This document shows positions 1 through 7,309 of a stretch of 20,051 bases of DNA, one piece after another. This DNA is from G963674505 sp964575975 (GTDB taxonomy: Bacteria; Desulfobacterota; Desulfobacteria; Desulfobacterales; SKZT01): the NCBI GenBank assembly GCA_964575975.1, contig CAZNTU010000094.1, positions 1-20,051 on the forward strand, written 5' to 3'. Each line of letters opens with the position of its first letter. The stretch's first letter is position 1. Below the pieces are notes generated by a model. That model was not told where the DNA came from. It saw only the letters and a program-made list of their open reading frames with translations, and did no database searches. A program made the translations under genes and the position numbers.

Positions 1-51
1 GACACGGGCCGCCGTTTGCCGACGTTCATGGAGCAGTTTCCCGAAGCTTGA
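1..51 (+). CDS. 3' end of an unidentified gene (partial)
   Basis: Only the last 16 codons are inside the window, in the frame that begins at base 1, with the stop TGA at 49-51. The residues end in TFMEQFPEA and the codons have the G/C-rich third positions seen in the clear genes nearby, which the other open frame here has less of. The stop overlaps a possible TTG start at 48 as TTGA, so the two reading frames may be translationally coupled. No function can be assigned from so short a piece. It could also be the front part of one protein joined to the next frame by a frameshift. Confidence 0.35.
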   Translation, partial: DTGRRLPTFMEQFPEA

Positions 52-320
52 AGCGATTGGAGCGATTTTCAAGCCGGCCCGAGGATATCGGCACGGATCT
101 ATTGAAGAAAATCGTCGTCTATACGCTCCTGATGCGCCGGGGGGCGCCGGAAGAGACCTTTTTGGGGCGCCTCATGCAAACCCGCTGGTTCCCCGAAACT
201 GCGGATCGCTATTTCGACGGACAATATCGACTCAAGTACGACGAAACCATTCGAGAACTAATGAAAAAACAGGTCGTGGTATGCAACGACGGTCGTCTGG
301 ATATAACCGTGAAGCCGTGA
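48..320 (+). CDS. Small protein of unknown function
   Basis: This 90-codon frame has coding-like codon use throughout. The product is charged and soluble, with no signal peptide or membrane segment, and has a helical middle part around FLGRLMQTRWFPETADRYF. The family is not recognised. The start is uncertain: TTG at 48 overlaps the stop of the preceding frame, a purine-rich GGAG sits about 14 bases upstream, and the frame stays open to the left edge. It may therefore be a separate coupled gene or the C-terminal part of a longer protein whose start is outside the window. It converges on a minus-strand gene at 232-441 and would overlap it by 89 bases, so the ends of at least one of the two may be wrong. 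Confidence 0.5.
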   Translation: MKRLERFSSRPEDIGTDLLKKIVVYTLLMRRGAPEETFLGRLMQTRWFPETADRYFDGQYRLKYDETIRELMKKQVVVCNDGRLDITVKP

Positions 321-441
321 CACCGAATTGTTTCGATCGGGCGATTTCTTCTCCTTGCCGCCGGGCAGCTCCCGCATGGAGGTCCAGGATCCGGAAAGCG
401 AGCTTGCCGCCGTCATAGATTGCGTTTTGAAATTCAGCCAT
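232..441 (-). CDS. Small protein of unknown function
   Basis: An ATG at 441 is preceded by a near-perfect ribosome-binding site (AAGGAGG, about five bases before the start), the main reason to call this gene. The first 25 or so residues (MAEFQNAIYDGGKLAFRILD) look like a natural protein start with good codon use. The second half is less convincing: it is rich in arginine and runs into the end of the forward gene on the opposite strand. In the neighbouring frame the DNA from about 380 to 320 also looks coding, so a frameshift near base 375 is possible. It lies 55 bases downstream of the DUF3795-like gene on the same strand. The function is unknown. Confidence 0.4.
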   Translation of the reverse strand: MAEFQNAIYDGGKLAFRILDLHAGAARRQGEEIARSKQFGVTASRLYPDDRRCIPRPVFSLVLEWFRRT

Positions 442-496
442 GCGGCCCTCCTTGGGGTCGGTCTTTTTGCTCTCCGAAAATCGCCTGCAATCGTTT

Positions 497-802
497 TCAC
501 GACAGTTTCCAAGGGCTTTCGAAATATACCCGGCGAACCTCGCCCGCCTTCTTTTCGGCCCATTCGCGAATCCCCATTTTTCGTATCGGACAAAGATTGA
601 ATACCTTTAAATTATGGGGAGCATCCGAGGCCTTGTCCGCGCAAGGGTGAAGATTGTCGCAGGGAAAATCTTCGCAATCGCAGCAAATTTTCGCATTTCT
701 GTCCCTTGCGCATTCGTAGGCCGCGCAAAGATGCTCCTTTCCGAAGAACTCCTTCAGGACGGGTATTCGGCCGTCGTGAGGCTGGCATCCTAAACAATGC
801 AT
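497..802 (-). CDS. DUF3795-like cysteine-rich protein, N-terminal part degenerate
   Basis: The 101 residues from the ATG at 802 contain the cysteine pattern of the DUF3795 family: CLGC at 3-6, then C26, C31, C40, C41, C43, C48, C54 and C71. These are presumed to bind metal, and the family's function is unknown. Family members normally begin with a CGLxCxxC cluster followed by a YGVP motif. Here the same frame upstream reads LAPLLWP...SSEYGVPLEK, so the YGVP part survives but the first cysteine cluster is absent, and there is no ATG or clear ribosome-binding site ahead of it. The gene may start at the internal ATG or be a decaying copy. It follows the PEP-synthase-like gene on the same strand, separated by 161 bases. 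Confidence 0.55.
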   Translation of the reverse strand: MHCLGCQPHDGRIPVLKEFFGKEHLCAAYECARDRNAKICCDCEDFPCDNLHPCADKASDAPHNLKVFNLCPIRKMGIREWAEKKAGEVRRVYFESPWKLS

Positions 803-963
803 CTTTTCCAAGGGAACGCCATATTCCGAGGAGACGCGGGACGAACTGGGAGTCGGGGACGATTCGAAGCTGAAGATCGATTTGGGCCAAAGTAAGGGGG
901 CAAGGTTGAGGGCTTCGGGTTTCGGGAAATATAGAAGTTCCGGCAAACCCGAACCCCGAACCT

Positions 964-2202
964 TTACAGCCGGAAAATCACCGGCTTTTCGTCCGCGTTG
1001 ATGTCGATCCCCACCATGTCGCCGGTCTTGAATCCGACCCGCTTGAACTGCTTGACCATTTCGTCGTGGCGCTTCAAGTGCCAGTAAGCGGTCCACATGG
1101 GGTATCTGACAGTGTCGATTCCGTAAGCGTCGTGGCTGCATAGGCTGACCCGGAACTTGTCCTTGGCGATGAACGTGTCGGCCTCGATGAGAAACCTGTC
1201 GATGGTGTACAGGTTGTTGTGCAGAGCCTTTGAGAGCACCGCCTGAAGCTCTGGGGCGTCGTCGAGATAGTGGTTGGCGATCTGGTACAGCTCGGGAGGG
1301 TCCTGGATCGACAAGCCTAGGACCGCGTAGCGCTGGTGCTGGAGCGCGAAGGACTCCAGTTCGGCTTCGTACGCCTTGATCGTTTCGACAATCCCCTGTA
1401 TGTCGGTCTCGGACGGGTTCGGGGTGGTTTTCAGCATCTCTTCGCACTGGGAGATGATTTCGATGTAAAAAGCCTTGTTGTCCATCACGAAGACGGGCCG
1501 TTCCCGATAGTTGCGTTGCTTCCTGATCCGGCGGATTCCGTCCAGCGCGATGGAGCGCTTGTGTTCCATATCCTCCAGTGTTTCGATTTCGGTGATGTCC
1601 TTGGCCTGGACCACGTGGATGTCCCCCTCGCTGGAGATGATGAATTCGATTTCGCACCGGAACCCGAGGTGTTTCTGGATTTTCTCGGACACGGTCAGAA
1701 GCTCCCGGTCGTGGGGAGTCCTGGTGATGTAGGGCTCCGTGCGGACCTTTCGGAGACGGTCCCTGCAGTAGCCGAATTCCCAATGGCCGCCGATCATCTT
1801 GGCCATGACGCTGGAGCCGCTGACGAACGGCATGACGATGACGCCCATTTCGTCGAGGTTCGGGTCGGGAACGTGGTTGAACTTTTGCTGGCGCAAAATG
1901 CTCAGGCGCTTGGTAGTTTTCGCCAGCTTGATTATTCGGTTGCGCGCGTATCGAATCCCGGCGACGTCCGCGTAGGTTTCCAGGGAATCGAAAGTGCCGC
2001 CCTTGAATTTTCTTTCCAGGGGATGGGCGCTTCGGGCGATCACCTTGAAGCTTTCCCGGTGCTTTTCCAGGAACGCCTCCAGCTCGGGGAAATCCCCGGT
2101 TTCGAAGTTTTTCGCGGGAACGTAGACGAATTCGGGGACCCTGAAGCCCCCCTCCTTGAGTTTTTCGAGCAAGCGCGCCTTTTCCGGAATTTCGACGGAC
2201 AT
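964..2202 (-). CDS. Stand-alone PEP synthase/PPDK N-terminal-type ATP-binding protein
   Basis: The product is 412 residues. The N-terminal half resembles the ATP-grasp-like nucleotide-binding domain of phosphoenolpyruvate synthase and pyruvate phosphate dikinase. VIARSAHPLERKFKGGTFDS (about 52-72) matches the conserved arginine and glycine loop, GVIVMPFVSG (about 120-130) matches the beta strand, and EIEFIISSEGDIHVVQAKD (about 185-205) matches the terminal EW...VQAR motif. The swivelling phosphohistidine domain and the PEP-binding barrel are missing. The last 200 residues are not recognised. The start at 2202 is chosen because GGAGG (2209-2213) lies six bases upstream; an ATG at 2208 touches that site. 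It may phosphorylate or ligate an unknown substrate. It is divergent from a TetR regulator, its likely controller. Confidence 0.75.
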   Translation of the reverse strand: MSVEIPEKARLLEKLKEGGFRVPEFVYVPAKNFETGDFPELEAFLEKHRESFKVIARSAHPLERKFKGGTFDSLETYADVAGIRYARNRIIKLAKTTKRLSILRQQKFNHVPDPNLDEMGVIVMPFVSGSSVMAKMIGGHWEFGYCRDRLRKVRTEPYITRTPHDRELLTVSEKIQKHLGFRCEIEFIISSEGDIHVVQAKDITEIETLEDMEHKRSIALDGIRRIRKQRNYRERPVFVMDNKAFYIEIISQCEEMLKTTPNPSETDIQGIVETIKAYEAELESFALQHQRYAVLGLSIQDPPELYQIANHYLDDAPELQAVLSKALHNNLYTIDRFLIEADTFIAKDKFRVSLCSHDAYGIDTVRYPMWTAYWHLKRHDEMVKQFKRVGFKTGDMVGIDINADEKPVIFRL

Positions 2203-2208
2203 GGACAT

Positions 2209-2213
2209 CCTCC
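2209..2213 (-). promoter_or_regulatory. Ribosome-binding site deciding the start of the PPDK-N-like gene
   Basis: GGAGG on the minus strand lies six bases before the ATG at 2202. An in-frame ATG at 2208 is directly adjacent to it, with no spacing, and is therefore unlikely to be used. Longer in-frame starts up to 2256 have no such site. Confidence 0.6.
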
Positions 2214-2249
2214 ACAATGGTGCCGCAGGTTTTTTTCGCGGTTTCGTTG

Positions 2250-2278
2250 TTGACAATTGGTTTCGTTTCGATTAAAAG
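2250..2278 (+). promoter_or_regulatory. Putative sigma-70 promoter for the TetR-family gene
   Basis: A perfect TTGACA at 2250-2255 is followed after 17 bases by TAAAAG at 2273-2278, a four-of-six match to TATAAT. It lies about 50 bases upstream of the ATG at 2331 and immediately before the palindrome at 2287-2306, which would then overlap the transcription start. Confidence 0.45.
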
Positions 2279-2286
2279 ACGAAAAA

Positions 2287-2306
2287 CCGACCGATCATTC
2301 GGTTGG
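2287..2306. promoter_or_regulatory. Palindromic operator, likely TetR-family binding site
   Basis: The 20 bases CCGACCGATCATTCGGTTGG form two 8-base arms around TCAT, with seven of eight positions pairing. The ACCGA...TCGGT core has the size and symmetry of TetR-family operators. It sits in the divergent intergenic region between the PPDK-N-like gene and the TetR gene, so both could be controlled from it. Confidence 0.55.
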
Positions 2307-2330
2307 AATGTTTACGCGCAGGTTTACCAC

Positions 2331-2936
2331 ATGTCGAAACGAAATGCAATACTCGCCGCCGCAACCAAGCTCTTTTCCGAATACGGCTTCCAAGGAGCCT
2401 CCATGGCCCAGTTGTCCAAGGCAGCCAACGCGGCCGGCGGCACCATTTTCCACCATTTCAGGAACAAGGAAGACCTGTTCGTCGAGATTCTCAAGGACAT
2501 CGGGGAATCCATCGCGGACGGATACGACCGCCACAAGAGGGAGCGCAAATGCCGAAACGGGATGGAAACGGTGGAGTCGGCGGTGTTGTTCTACCTGCGC
2601 TTGGCCGGCGAACTGGAGGACCGGTTCCTCCTGCTTCATCGGCATTTTCCGTATCGGATGGCCGAAACCAACGCGGACTGCCGCGCGTCGCTGGAATCGA
2701 TCCACAATTGCCTTCTCGACATTTTCGAGGAGGGAATCCTCCTCGGGATGGAGGACGGGACCGTGAGGGCCGAATCGGCCCGGGACGGCGCCATGATTCT
2801 CTTTGCCATGGTCGACGGAGTGGTTCGGTTGGACACCTACAGGCTGTACGACGCGGGGGCGCTTTTCAAAGGGCTGATGTCGGCGTGCAGGCGGCTATTC
2901 GCGGGGGAGGCTCGCGGTTCGGATTGTTCGCCGTAA
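2331..2936 (+). CDS. TetR/AcrR-family transcriptional regulator
   Basis: The 201-residue product has the N-terminal helix-turn-helix domain of this family: an ILAAATKLFSEYGFQGASM helix pair, then a recognition region around AQLSKAANAAGGTIFHHFRNKEDLF (about 25-50). The C-terminal part is a helical ligand-binding and dimerisation domain with no recognisable specificity. The ATG at 2331 places the protein start where the family normally begins. It is divergent from the PPDK-N-like gene, with a 20-bp palindrome between them, so it probably represses itself and that gene. The ligand is unknown; many family members with this fold respond to acyl-CoA or to hydrophobic compounds. Confidence 0.9.
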   Translation: MSKRNAILAAATKLFSEYGFQGASMAQLSKAANAAGGTIFHHFRNKEDLFVEILKDIGESIADGYDRHKRERKCRNGMETVESAVLFYLRLAGELEDRFLLLHRHFPYRMAETNADCRASLESIHNCLLDIFEEGILLGMEDGTVRAESARDGAMILFAMVDGVVRLDTYRLYDAGALFKGLMSACRRLFAGEARGSDCSP

Positions 2937-2972
2937 TCGAAGGAACGTCCGGCGGGTCCGGCAAGTCCGATC

Positions 2973-2990
2973 CGTCGGGCAGGCCCGACG
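2973..2990. terminator. Strong hairpin after the TetR gene
   Basis: CGTCGGGCAGGCCCGACG is a perfect inverted repeat with seven base pairs around a CAGG loop. It lies 37 bases after the TetR stop. There is no T run on either side, so it may be a weak or Rho-assisted terminator, or only an RNA-stabilising hairpin. Confidence 0.4.
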
Positions 2991-3081
2991 CGCGACTCGG
3001 GATTTCGTGCGACGCAAGATTACGCGGAGCATCGAAGTTTGAACGCTATACAATAAAGGTATTCGAAAAAGGGGGCGAATC

Positions 3082-4302
3082 GTGTCTGTAGTCTCGTTTT
3101 TCAGCGGAATATATTGCAACGCGGAGCCGGTTGTCGAAAACGTTCGGGAGATCGCCGGGGGGAGACTGATAACCGACAAGGACGTGGTCGCCCGGGCAGC
3201 CAAGCGGTTCGACATGCCGGAGAGCAAGCTGGCGAGGGCGTTCTCGTCCAAGGCGTCCGTCTTCAACAAGTTCACCAGGGAAAAGGAGTGTTCCATCGCG
3301 TGCCTCCGGTTGTCCCTGGTCTGGCTCATGGAGGAGGGACCCGCCGTCGTTCACGGTTTCAGCGGCCTTCTAGCTCCGTCGTCCGTGGGGCATGTCCTTC
3401 GCGTGTGCCTCATCGCCGACACGCCGTATCGGACGCGGCTGGCGCAGGAAAAGGACGGTTTGTCGGAGAAGGAAGCCTTGAAAAAAATCCGTCGGGAGGA
3501 CGCCGAATGCGCGGCTTGGGCGGAAGCCGCGCATTCGGCCCGCGATCCTTGGAATGCCTCCATGTACGATATCGTCGTCCCCATGAGCAAGACCGGCATC
3601 GACGAGGCGAGCGCCCTGATCGAGAAAAACTTGTTCAAGGAGGCGGTCCGTCGCACGGCGGACTCCGAGGCGGCCGAAAGGGACTTCAAGCTGGCGGCGA
3701 CCGTGGACGTGGAGCTTGCAAGAGCAGGGCACGACGTTTCCGCGAGCGCCAAGGACGGCGTGGTGACCCTGACGATCAACAAGCATGTCCTGATGCTTTC
3801 CCGTCTGGAGGAGGACCTGAAGGCCGTCGCGGGAAAAATCCCCGGCGTGAGGTCGGTCGAGACAAGGGCGGGCAAGGATTTCCACAACCTGCAAATATAC
3901 CGGAAGCACGATTTCGAAGTTCCGTCCAAGGTGCTTCTCGTGGACGACGAACGCGAATTCGTGCAAACCCTTTCCGAGCGTCTGGAACTAAGGGACATGG
4001 GTTCCGCAGTGGCCTACGACGGGGAATCCGCGCTGCATATCGTGGACGAGGACGAGCCGGAGGTGATGATCATCGATTTGAAGATGCCGGGGATTGACGG
4101 GATCGAGGTTTTGAAGAAGGTCAAGCAGACCCGTCCGGAGATCGAGGTGATCGTTTTAACGGGGCACGGGTCGGAAAAGGATCGGAAGCAGTGCATGGAT
4201 TTGGGGGCTTTCGCGTATTTGCAGAAGCCGGTCGACATCGACCGAATCAGCGAAACGCTCAGGAAGGCCCATGAAAAGATCAAGAGCCGGCAATTCCGAT
4301 AA
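3082..4302 (+). CDS. Cytidylate-kinase-like / BON / response-regulator receiver fusion
   Basis: The product is 406 residues with three parts. Residues 1-195 resemble the cytidylate kinase-like domain (PF13189 type), with the family's EALKKIRREDAE helix and MYDIVVP strand, but the usual nucleotide-binding loop is replaced by SGIYCNAEP, so catalysis is doubtful. Residues about 200-265 resemble a BON domain. Residues 282-400 are a CheY-like receiver with D288 and D289, phosphoacceptor D332, T360 and K382. There is no DNA-binding output. The start is a GTG, preceded by AAAAAGGGGG. It is the first gene of a signalling cluster with two histidine-kinase-type proteins and a second receiver, and is probably phosphorylated by one of them. 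Confidence 0.8.
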   Translation: MSVVSFFSGIYCNAEPVVENVREIAGGRLITDKDVVARAAKRFDMPESKLARAFSSKASVFNKFTREKECSIACLRLSLVWLMEEGPAVVHGFSGLLAPSSVGHVLRVCLIADTPYRTRLAQEKDGLSEKEALKKIRREDAECAAWAEAAHSARDPWNASMYDIVVPMSKTGIDEASALIEKNLFKEAVRRTADSEAAERDFKLAATVDVELARAGHDVSASAKDGVVTLTINKHVLMLSRLEEDLKAVAGKIPGVRSVETRAGKDFHNLQIYRKHDFEVPSKVLLVDDEREFVQTLSERLELRDMGSAVAYDGESALHIVDEDEPEVMIIDLKMPGIDGIEVLKKVKQTRPEIEVIVLTGHGSEKDRKQCMDLGAFAYLQKPVDIDRISETLRKAHEKIKSRQFR

Positions 4303-4367
4303 TCGGAGCCGATTTTTCGGTATTCGTCAAACCCGCGATGTTTTTTTCGGTTCGCGGGCGAGGGGCC

Positions 4368-6095
4368 ATGAGCATTCTATCCAAAATCAAGCCGCAGTTC
4401 CGGGACCATCCCGACGCGGACCCCGGAACCGGAGGGCGGCCTTTAAGCTTCCGTCGAAAGTGGGCGCTGATCGTGGTTTTCACCACGGCGGCCTCCTTGA
4501 TCCCGCTACTGGTGATGACCGGGATGGACTATCGTCTTTCCCGCCAGACGTTCGAGTCCGAGGCGGAACTGGCGACGTCCCGGATGGTTTCCATTACATG
4601 GCGGGCCGTGTCCTTTTTGCTGTCCGAGCGCCGGTCCATGCTGGAATTCATAGCGGGCGACAATACGAAGCAGTCCTTGGAATCGCCCGGTCGTCTGGAA
4701 GCCATTTTGGACAACCTTCGAAACGGCATCGGGGGATTCGTCGATATAGGTCTCGTCGATTCCGACGGCGAAACGACGGCTTACGCGGGTCCCTACAAGC
4801 TTGAAAACGCTTACTGCGGAGACGCCAAATGTTTCGAGGAGGCGGTGGAAAACGGGGCTTTCGTCAGCGACGCCCCCGTCGGAGAGAAAGGCGAAAGGCG
4901 TCTGGTGGCGGCGGTCCGAAGCGACATGGAAAACGGCGATTATTTCGTATTGCGCTCGGTATTGGAAAAGGAGCTTCTCTTCGACCCCGTCTCGCGCGCC
5001 CGGACCGTCGAGGGCGACGACGCTTTCATCGTGGATCGCGAGGGACTTCTTCAGACTCCTTCGCGGTACTTCGGGAAGGTGTATGAAAAAGTGCCGTTCG
5101 AACTCCCGCCGGAGAGGGTGGAAACCCGAATTGCGGAACTGCCGGGTCCTAGCGGGCAAAGAATGCTGGCGGGCTACGCGGGCATACCGGGAACCGATTT
5201 CGTTTTCATGCTCGTTCGTCCCAAGTCCGGCATCATGGAGCTTTGGCTGAAGCCCCGGATGAAGCTGCTATGGTTCCTCGCCTTCAGCATTTTTCTGATT
5301 CTGGCGACTATAATGGGCATGGCCACCTACCTTGTCGATCGGATTCACGCTGCGGAGCAAAGGCGAACGCGCGCCTTGCGGGAGGCGGAATACGAGAACA
5401 AACTGGCGTCCTTGGGGAGGCTCGCCTCCGGCGTGGCCCACGAGATCAACAATCCTCTCGCCATAATTGGCCAGAAAGTAGGGCTGGTAAAGGATCTTTT
5501 CAGTTTTCGGCCGGAGTATTCCGCGGACGAAAAGATATTGAGTCTCGTCGACGACGCCTTGAAATCCATCGAACGATGCGGAACGATCACCCGCCGCCTT
5601 TTGGATTTTTCCACGCACATGGAGTCCTCCGTGGAAACGGTGAACATAGAGAACATCGTTCGCCAAGTGCTCGGTTTCATGAAGTGGGAGTCCAAGATAA
5701 GATGCATCGAAATGAACGTGAAGATCGACGAAGAGGTTCCGGAATTCGTTTGCGACCGGGGCCTTCTCCAGCAGGTGTTCCTGAACTTGGTCAACAACGC
5801 GTTCAAGGCTATGGAGGTGGGGGGAATCTTGGAAGTCGCCGTGAAGAGGCCGAACAACGGTCGCGTGATCCTGTCGGTTTCCGACACCGGCCCCGGCATA
5901 CCGAAGGAGGATCTGGAGAGGATTTTCGAGCCCTTTTATTCTGGAAGCAAACACAAGGGCGCCGCCGGGCTGGGGCTTTCCATCGTGTACAACCTCGTCA
6001 AAAAGATGGGGGGCGAAATATCCGTCGAGAGCGAAGTCGGCAAAGGCGCCCGTTTTGCCGTGGCGCTTCCTTTGAATCAAGACACGAACCAATGA
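4368..6095 (+). CDS. Membrane sensor histidine kinase with periplasmic Cache-like domain
   Basis: The product is 575 residues. A first membrane segment (about 32-53) and a second (about 299-323) enclose an extracytoplasmic sensor of about 245 residues that resembles a double Cache domain; it contains a Cys pair at 150 and 155. A coiled linker leads to the phosphorylated histidine, H358, in ASGVAHEINNPL. The ATP-binding domain has the N box (FLNLVNNAFKAM, about 471-482), DTGPG (506-510), a FEPFYSGS F box and GAAGLGLS (531-538). The start at 4368 has GAGGGG just before it. The kinase should autophosphorylate and pass phosphate to a receiver of the cluster. The ligand is unknown. Confidence 0.92.
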   Translation: MSILSKIKPQFRDHPDADPGTGGRPLSFRRKWALIVVFTTAASLIPLLVMTGMDYRLSRQTFESEAELATSRMVSITWRAVSFLLSERRSMLEFIAGDNTKQSLESPGRLEAILDNLRNGIGGFVDIGLVDSDGETTAYAGPYKLENAYCGDAKCFEEAVENGAFVSDAPVGEKGERRLVAAVRSDMENGDYFVLRSVLEKELLFDPVSRARTVEGDDAFIVDREGLLQTPSRYFGKVYEKVPFELPPERVETRIAELPGPSGQRMLAGYAGIPGTDFVFMLVRPKSGIMELWLKPRMKLLWFLAFSIFLILATIMGMATYLVDRIHAAEQRRTRALREAEYENKLASLGRLASGVAHEINNPLAIIGQKVGLVKDLFSFRPEYSADEKILSLVDDALKSIERCGTITRRLLDFSTHMESSVETVNIENIVRQVLGFMKWESKIRCIEMNVKIDEEVPEFVCDRGLLQQVFLNLVNNAFKAMEVGGILEVAVKRPNNGRVILSVSDTGPGIPKEDLERIFEPFYSGSKHKGAAGLGLSIVYNLVKKMGGEISVESEVGKGARFAVALPLNQDTNQ

Positions 6096-6107
6096 AAAGG
6101 GATCACG

Positions 6108-6761
6108 ATGACTATTACGGATGAACAGTTGCTTGCGATGGAAGGCGTCGGCTTTTTCGGCGAAATCTCGGCGTCCATTTCCCACGAAATCAAGAACGTG
6201 CTCGCCATCATGAACGAAAACACCGGCCTGCTGGACGACTTGGCGCACATGATCGAAAAGGGAGTCCCCGTTCCTCCGGAGAGGCTCGTGCGTCTGTCCC
6301 AAAGCCTTTCCCGCAACATCGAGCGGGCCGACGGGATCGTCAAGAACATGAATCGATTCGCCCATAGCGCTGACCATCCCTCCGAGATGGTTGACTTGCA
6401 GGAGGCGGTCGCGTTCGTGGCGCGGTTGGGTTCGCGGATTTTCGGCATGGGAGGCGCCAGGTTCGAGCTGGAAGCGCCCGGTTCGCCGGTAATGGTTCTT
6501 GCCAACCGCTTTTTTCTGGAAAACCTGGTATGGAGATGCATGCTCAAGGCGATGCATGCCTTGAGCCTCGACAACGCAATACATATTTTCGTGGAAAATT
6601 TCGATGGAGGTCCTATAATTCGTTTCGCCGGCTCGCCCGAGGCAGAAAAAGCTTCGAAGGGAATTTTGACGCCCCGGGAGGAGGTTCTTGTGCAAACGAT
6701 AGGCGCTCGCGTTGACCTGAATTTGGAAAAGGGCGAGATTACGGTGAAATTCGGAGGATGA
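6108..6761 (+). CDS. Histidine-kinase-like protein lacking ATP-binding motifs (possible phosphotransferase)
   Basis: The product is 217 residues and soluble. It has a clear H box, SASISHEIKNVLAIMNE, with H26 at the phosphorylation position and a following helix typical of a dimerisation domain. The C-terminal part aligns in outline with a kinase ATP-binding domain (ANRFFLENLVWRCMLKAMHA occupies the N-box position), but the key asparagine and the DxGxG and GxGLG loops are absent. It therefore probably cannot autophosphorylate. Size and plan recall histidine phosphotransferases derived from kinases, such as ChpT, but that is an inference. It starts 12 bases after the membrane kinase ends, behind AAAAGGG. 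Confidence 0.75.
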   Translation: MTITDEQLLAMEGVGFFGEISASISHEIKNVLAIMNENTGLLDDLAHMIEKGVPVPPERLVRLSQSLSRNIERADGIVKNMNRFAHSADHPSEMVDLQEAVAFVARLGSRIFGMGGARFELEAPGSPVMVLANRFFLENLVWRCMLKAMHALSLDNAIHIFVENFDGGPIIRFAGSPEAEKASKGILTPREEVLVQTIGARVDLNLEKGEITVKFGG

Positions 6762-6765
6762 AGAA

Positions 6766-6819
6766 ATGAAAACAATGATAACGCCGCCGGTCGAGGCCGG
6801 TGTAAAAACAAATATCTGA
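6766..6819 (+). CDS. Possible 17-residue peptide ahead of the response regulator
   Basis: The frame encodes MKTMITPPVEAGVKTNI. Its ATG lies eight bases after GGAGG (6753-6757), a very good ribosome-binding site that overlaps the end of the preceding gene. Its stop TGA overlaps the start of the AAAGGAG site used by the response regulator, so reading it could couple translation of the two. It is too short for a coding test and may not be functional as a peptide. Confidence 0.35.
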   Translation: MKTMITPPVEAGVKTNI

Positions 6820-6832
6820 AAGGAGAAAAACA

Positions 6833-7261
6833 ATGACCGACAAAGTTCTGTTAGTGGACGATGAAGAGGAATTTTTGGAAATCATGGCGGAAAGAATGAG
6901 AGCGCGCAATATCGATGTGACCACCACGACGTCCGCCAAGGAAGCCATAGAGATGATCGACAAGAACATGTACGACGCCGTTGTCATGGATTTCATGATG
7001 CCGGAAATCAACGGCCTGGAGGCGCTGAAGACGATCAAGGAAAAAAATCCGGAGATGCAGATCATTCTTCTCACCGGCTTCGCCACCATCGACAAGGGAG
7101 TAGAGGCCATCAAGGCCGGAGCCTTCGATTTCATAGAGAAGCCCGCCGACTTGGACGAGCTGTCCGAAAAAATCAAGCAGGCCCACCATAAGAAAGCGGT
7201 GCTCGTGGACAAGCGGGACAAGGAAAGGGTTATAGATATGCTTAAAAAATTCGGTTTTTAG
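6833..7261 (+). CDS. Single-domain response regulator (CheY-like)
   Basis: The 142-residue protein is a receiver domain with a short charged C-terminal extension. The acidic pair and D53 (in VVMDFMMPEINGLEAL) form the phosphorylation site, T81 the switch threonine, and K103 (in FIEKPAD) the conserved lysine. There is no output domain, so it should act through protein contact or as a phosphate relay. The site AAAGGAG is eight to nine bases before the ATG. It is the last gene of the signalling cluster, 71 bases after the kinase-like protein. The cognate kinase is likely the neighbour at 4368. Confidence 0.92.
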   Translation: MTDKVLLVDDEEEFLEIMAERMRARNIDVTTTTSAKEAIEMIDKNMYDAVVMDFMMPEINGLEALKTIKEKNPEMQIILLTGFATIDKGVEAIKAGAFDFIEKPADLDELSEKIKQAHHKKAVLVDKRDKERVIDMLKKFGF

Positions 7262-7309
7262 ACAAGTCGTCCCTCCAATCCTCGATACCCGCGAACGAAC
7301 TGCCGCGAC

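Noticed and set aside
1336..2253. Long forward open frame of 305 codons
   Set aside because: It is the opposite strand of the PPDK-N-like gene, has no ribosome-binding site and no family resemblance.
4298..4318. AATCGGAGCCGATTTTT as an intrinsic terminator after the receiver fusion gene
   Set aside because: The stem is four to six bases with a very tight loop and it lies inside an apparent operon, so termination is doubtful.
5268..6833. Long minus-strand open frame across both kinase genes
   Set aside because: It runs antisense to two clearly recognisable kinase-type proteins and has no family features of its own.
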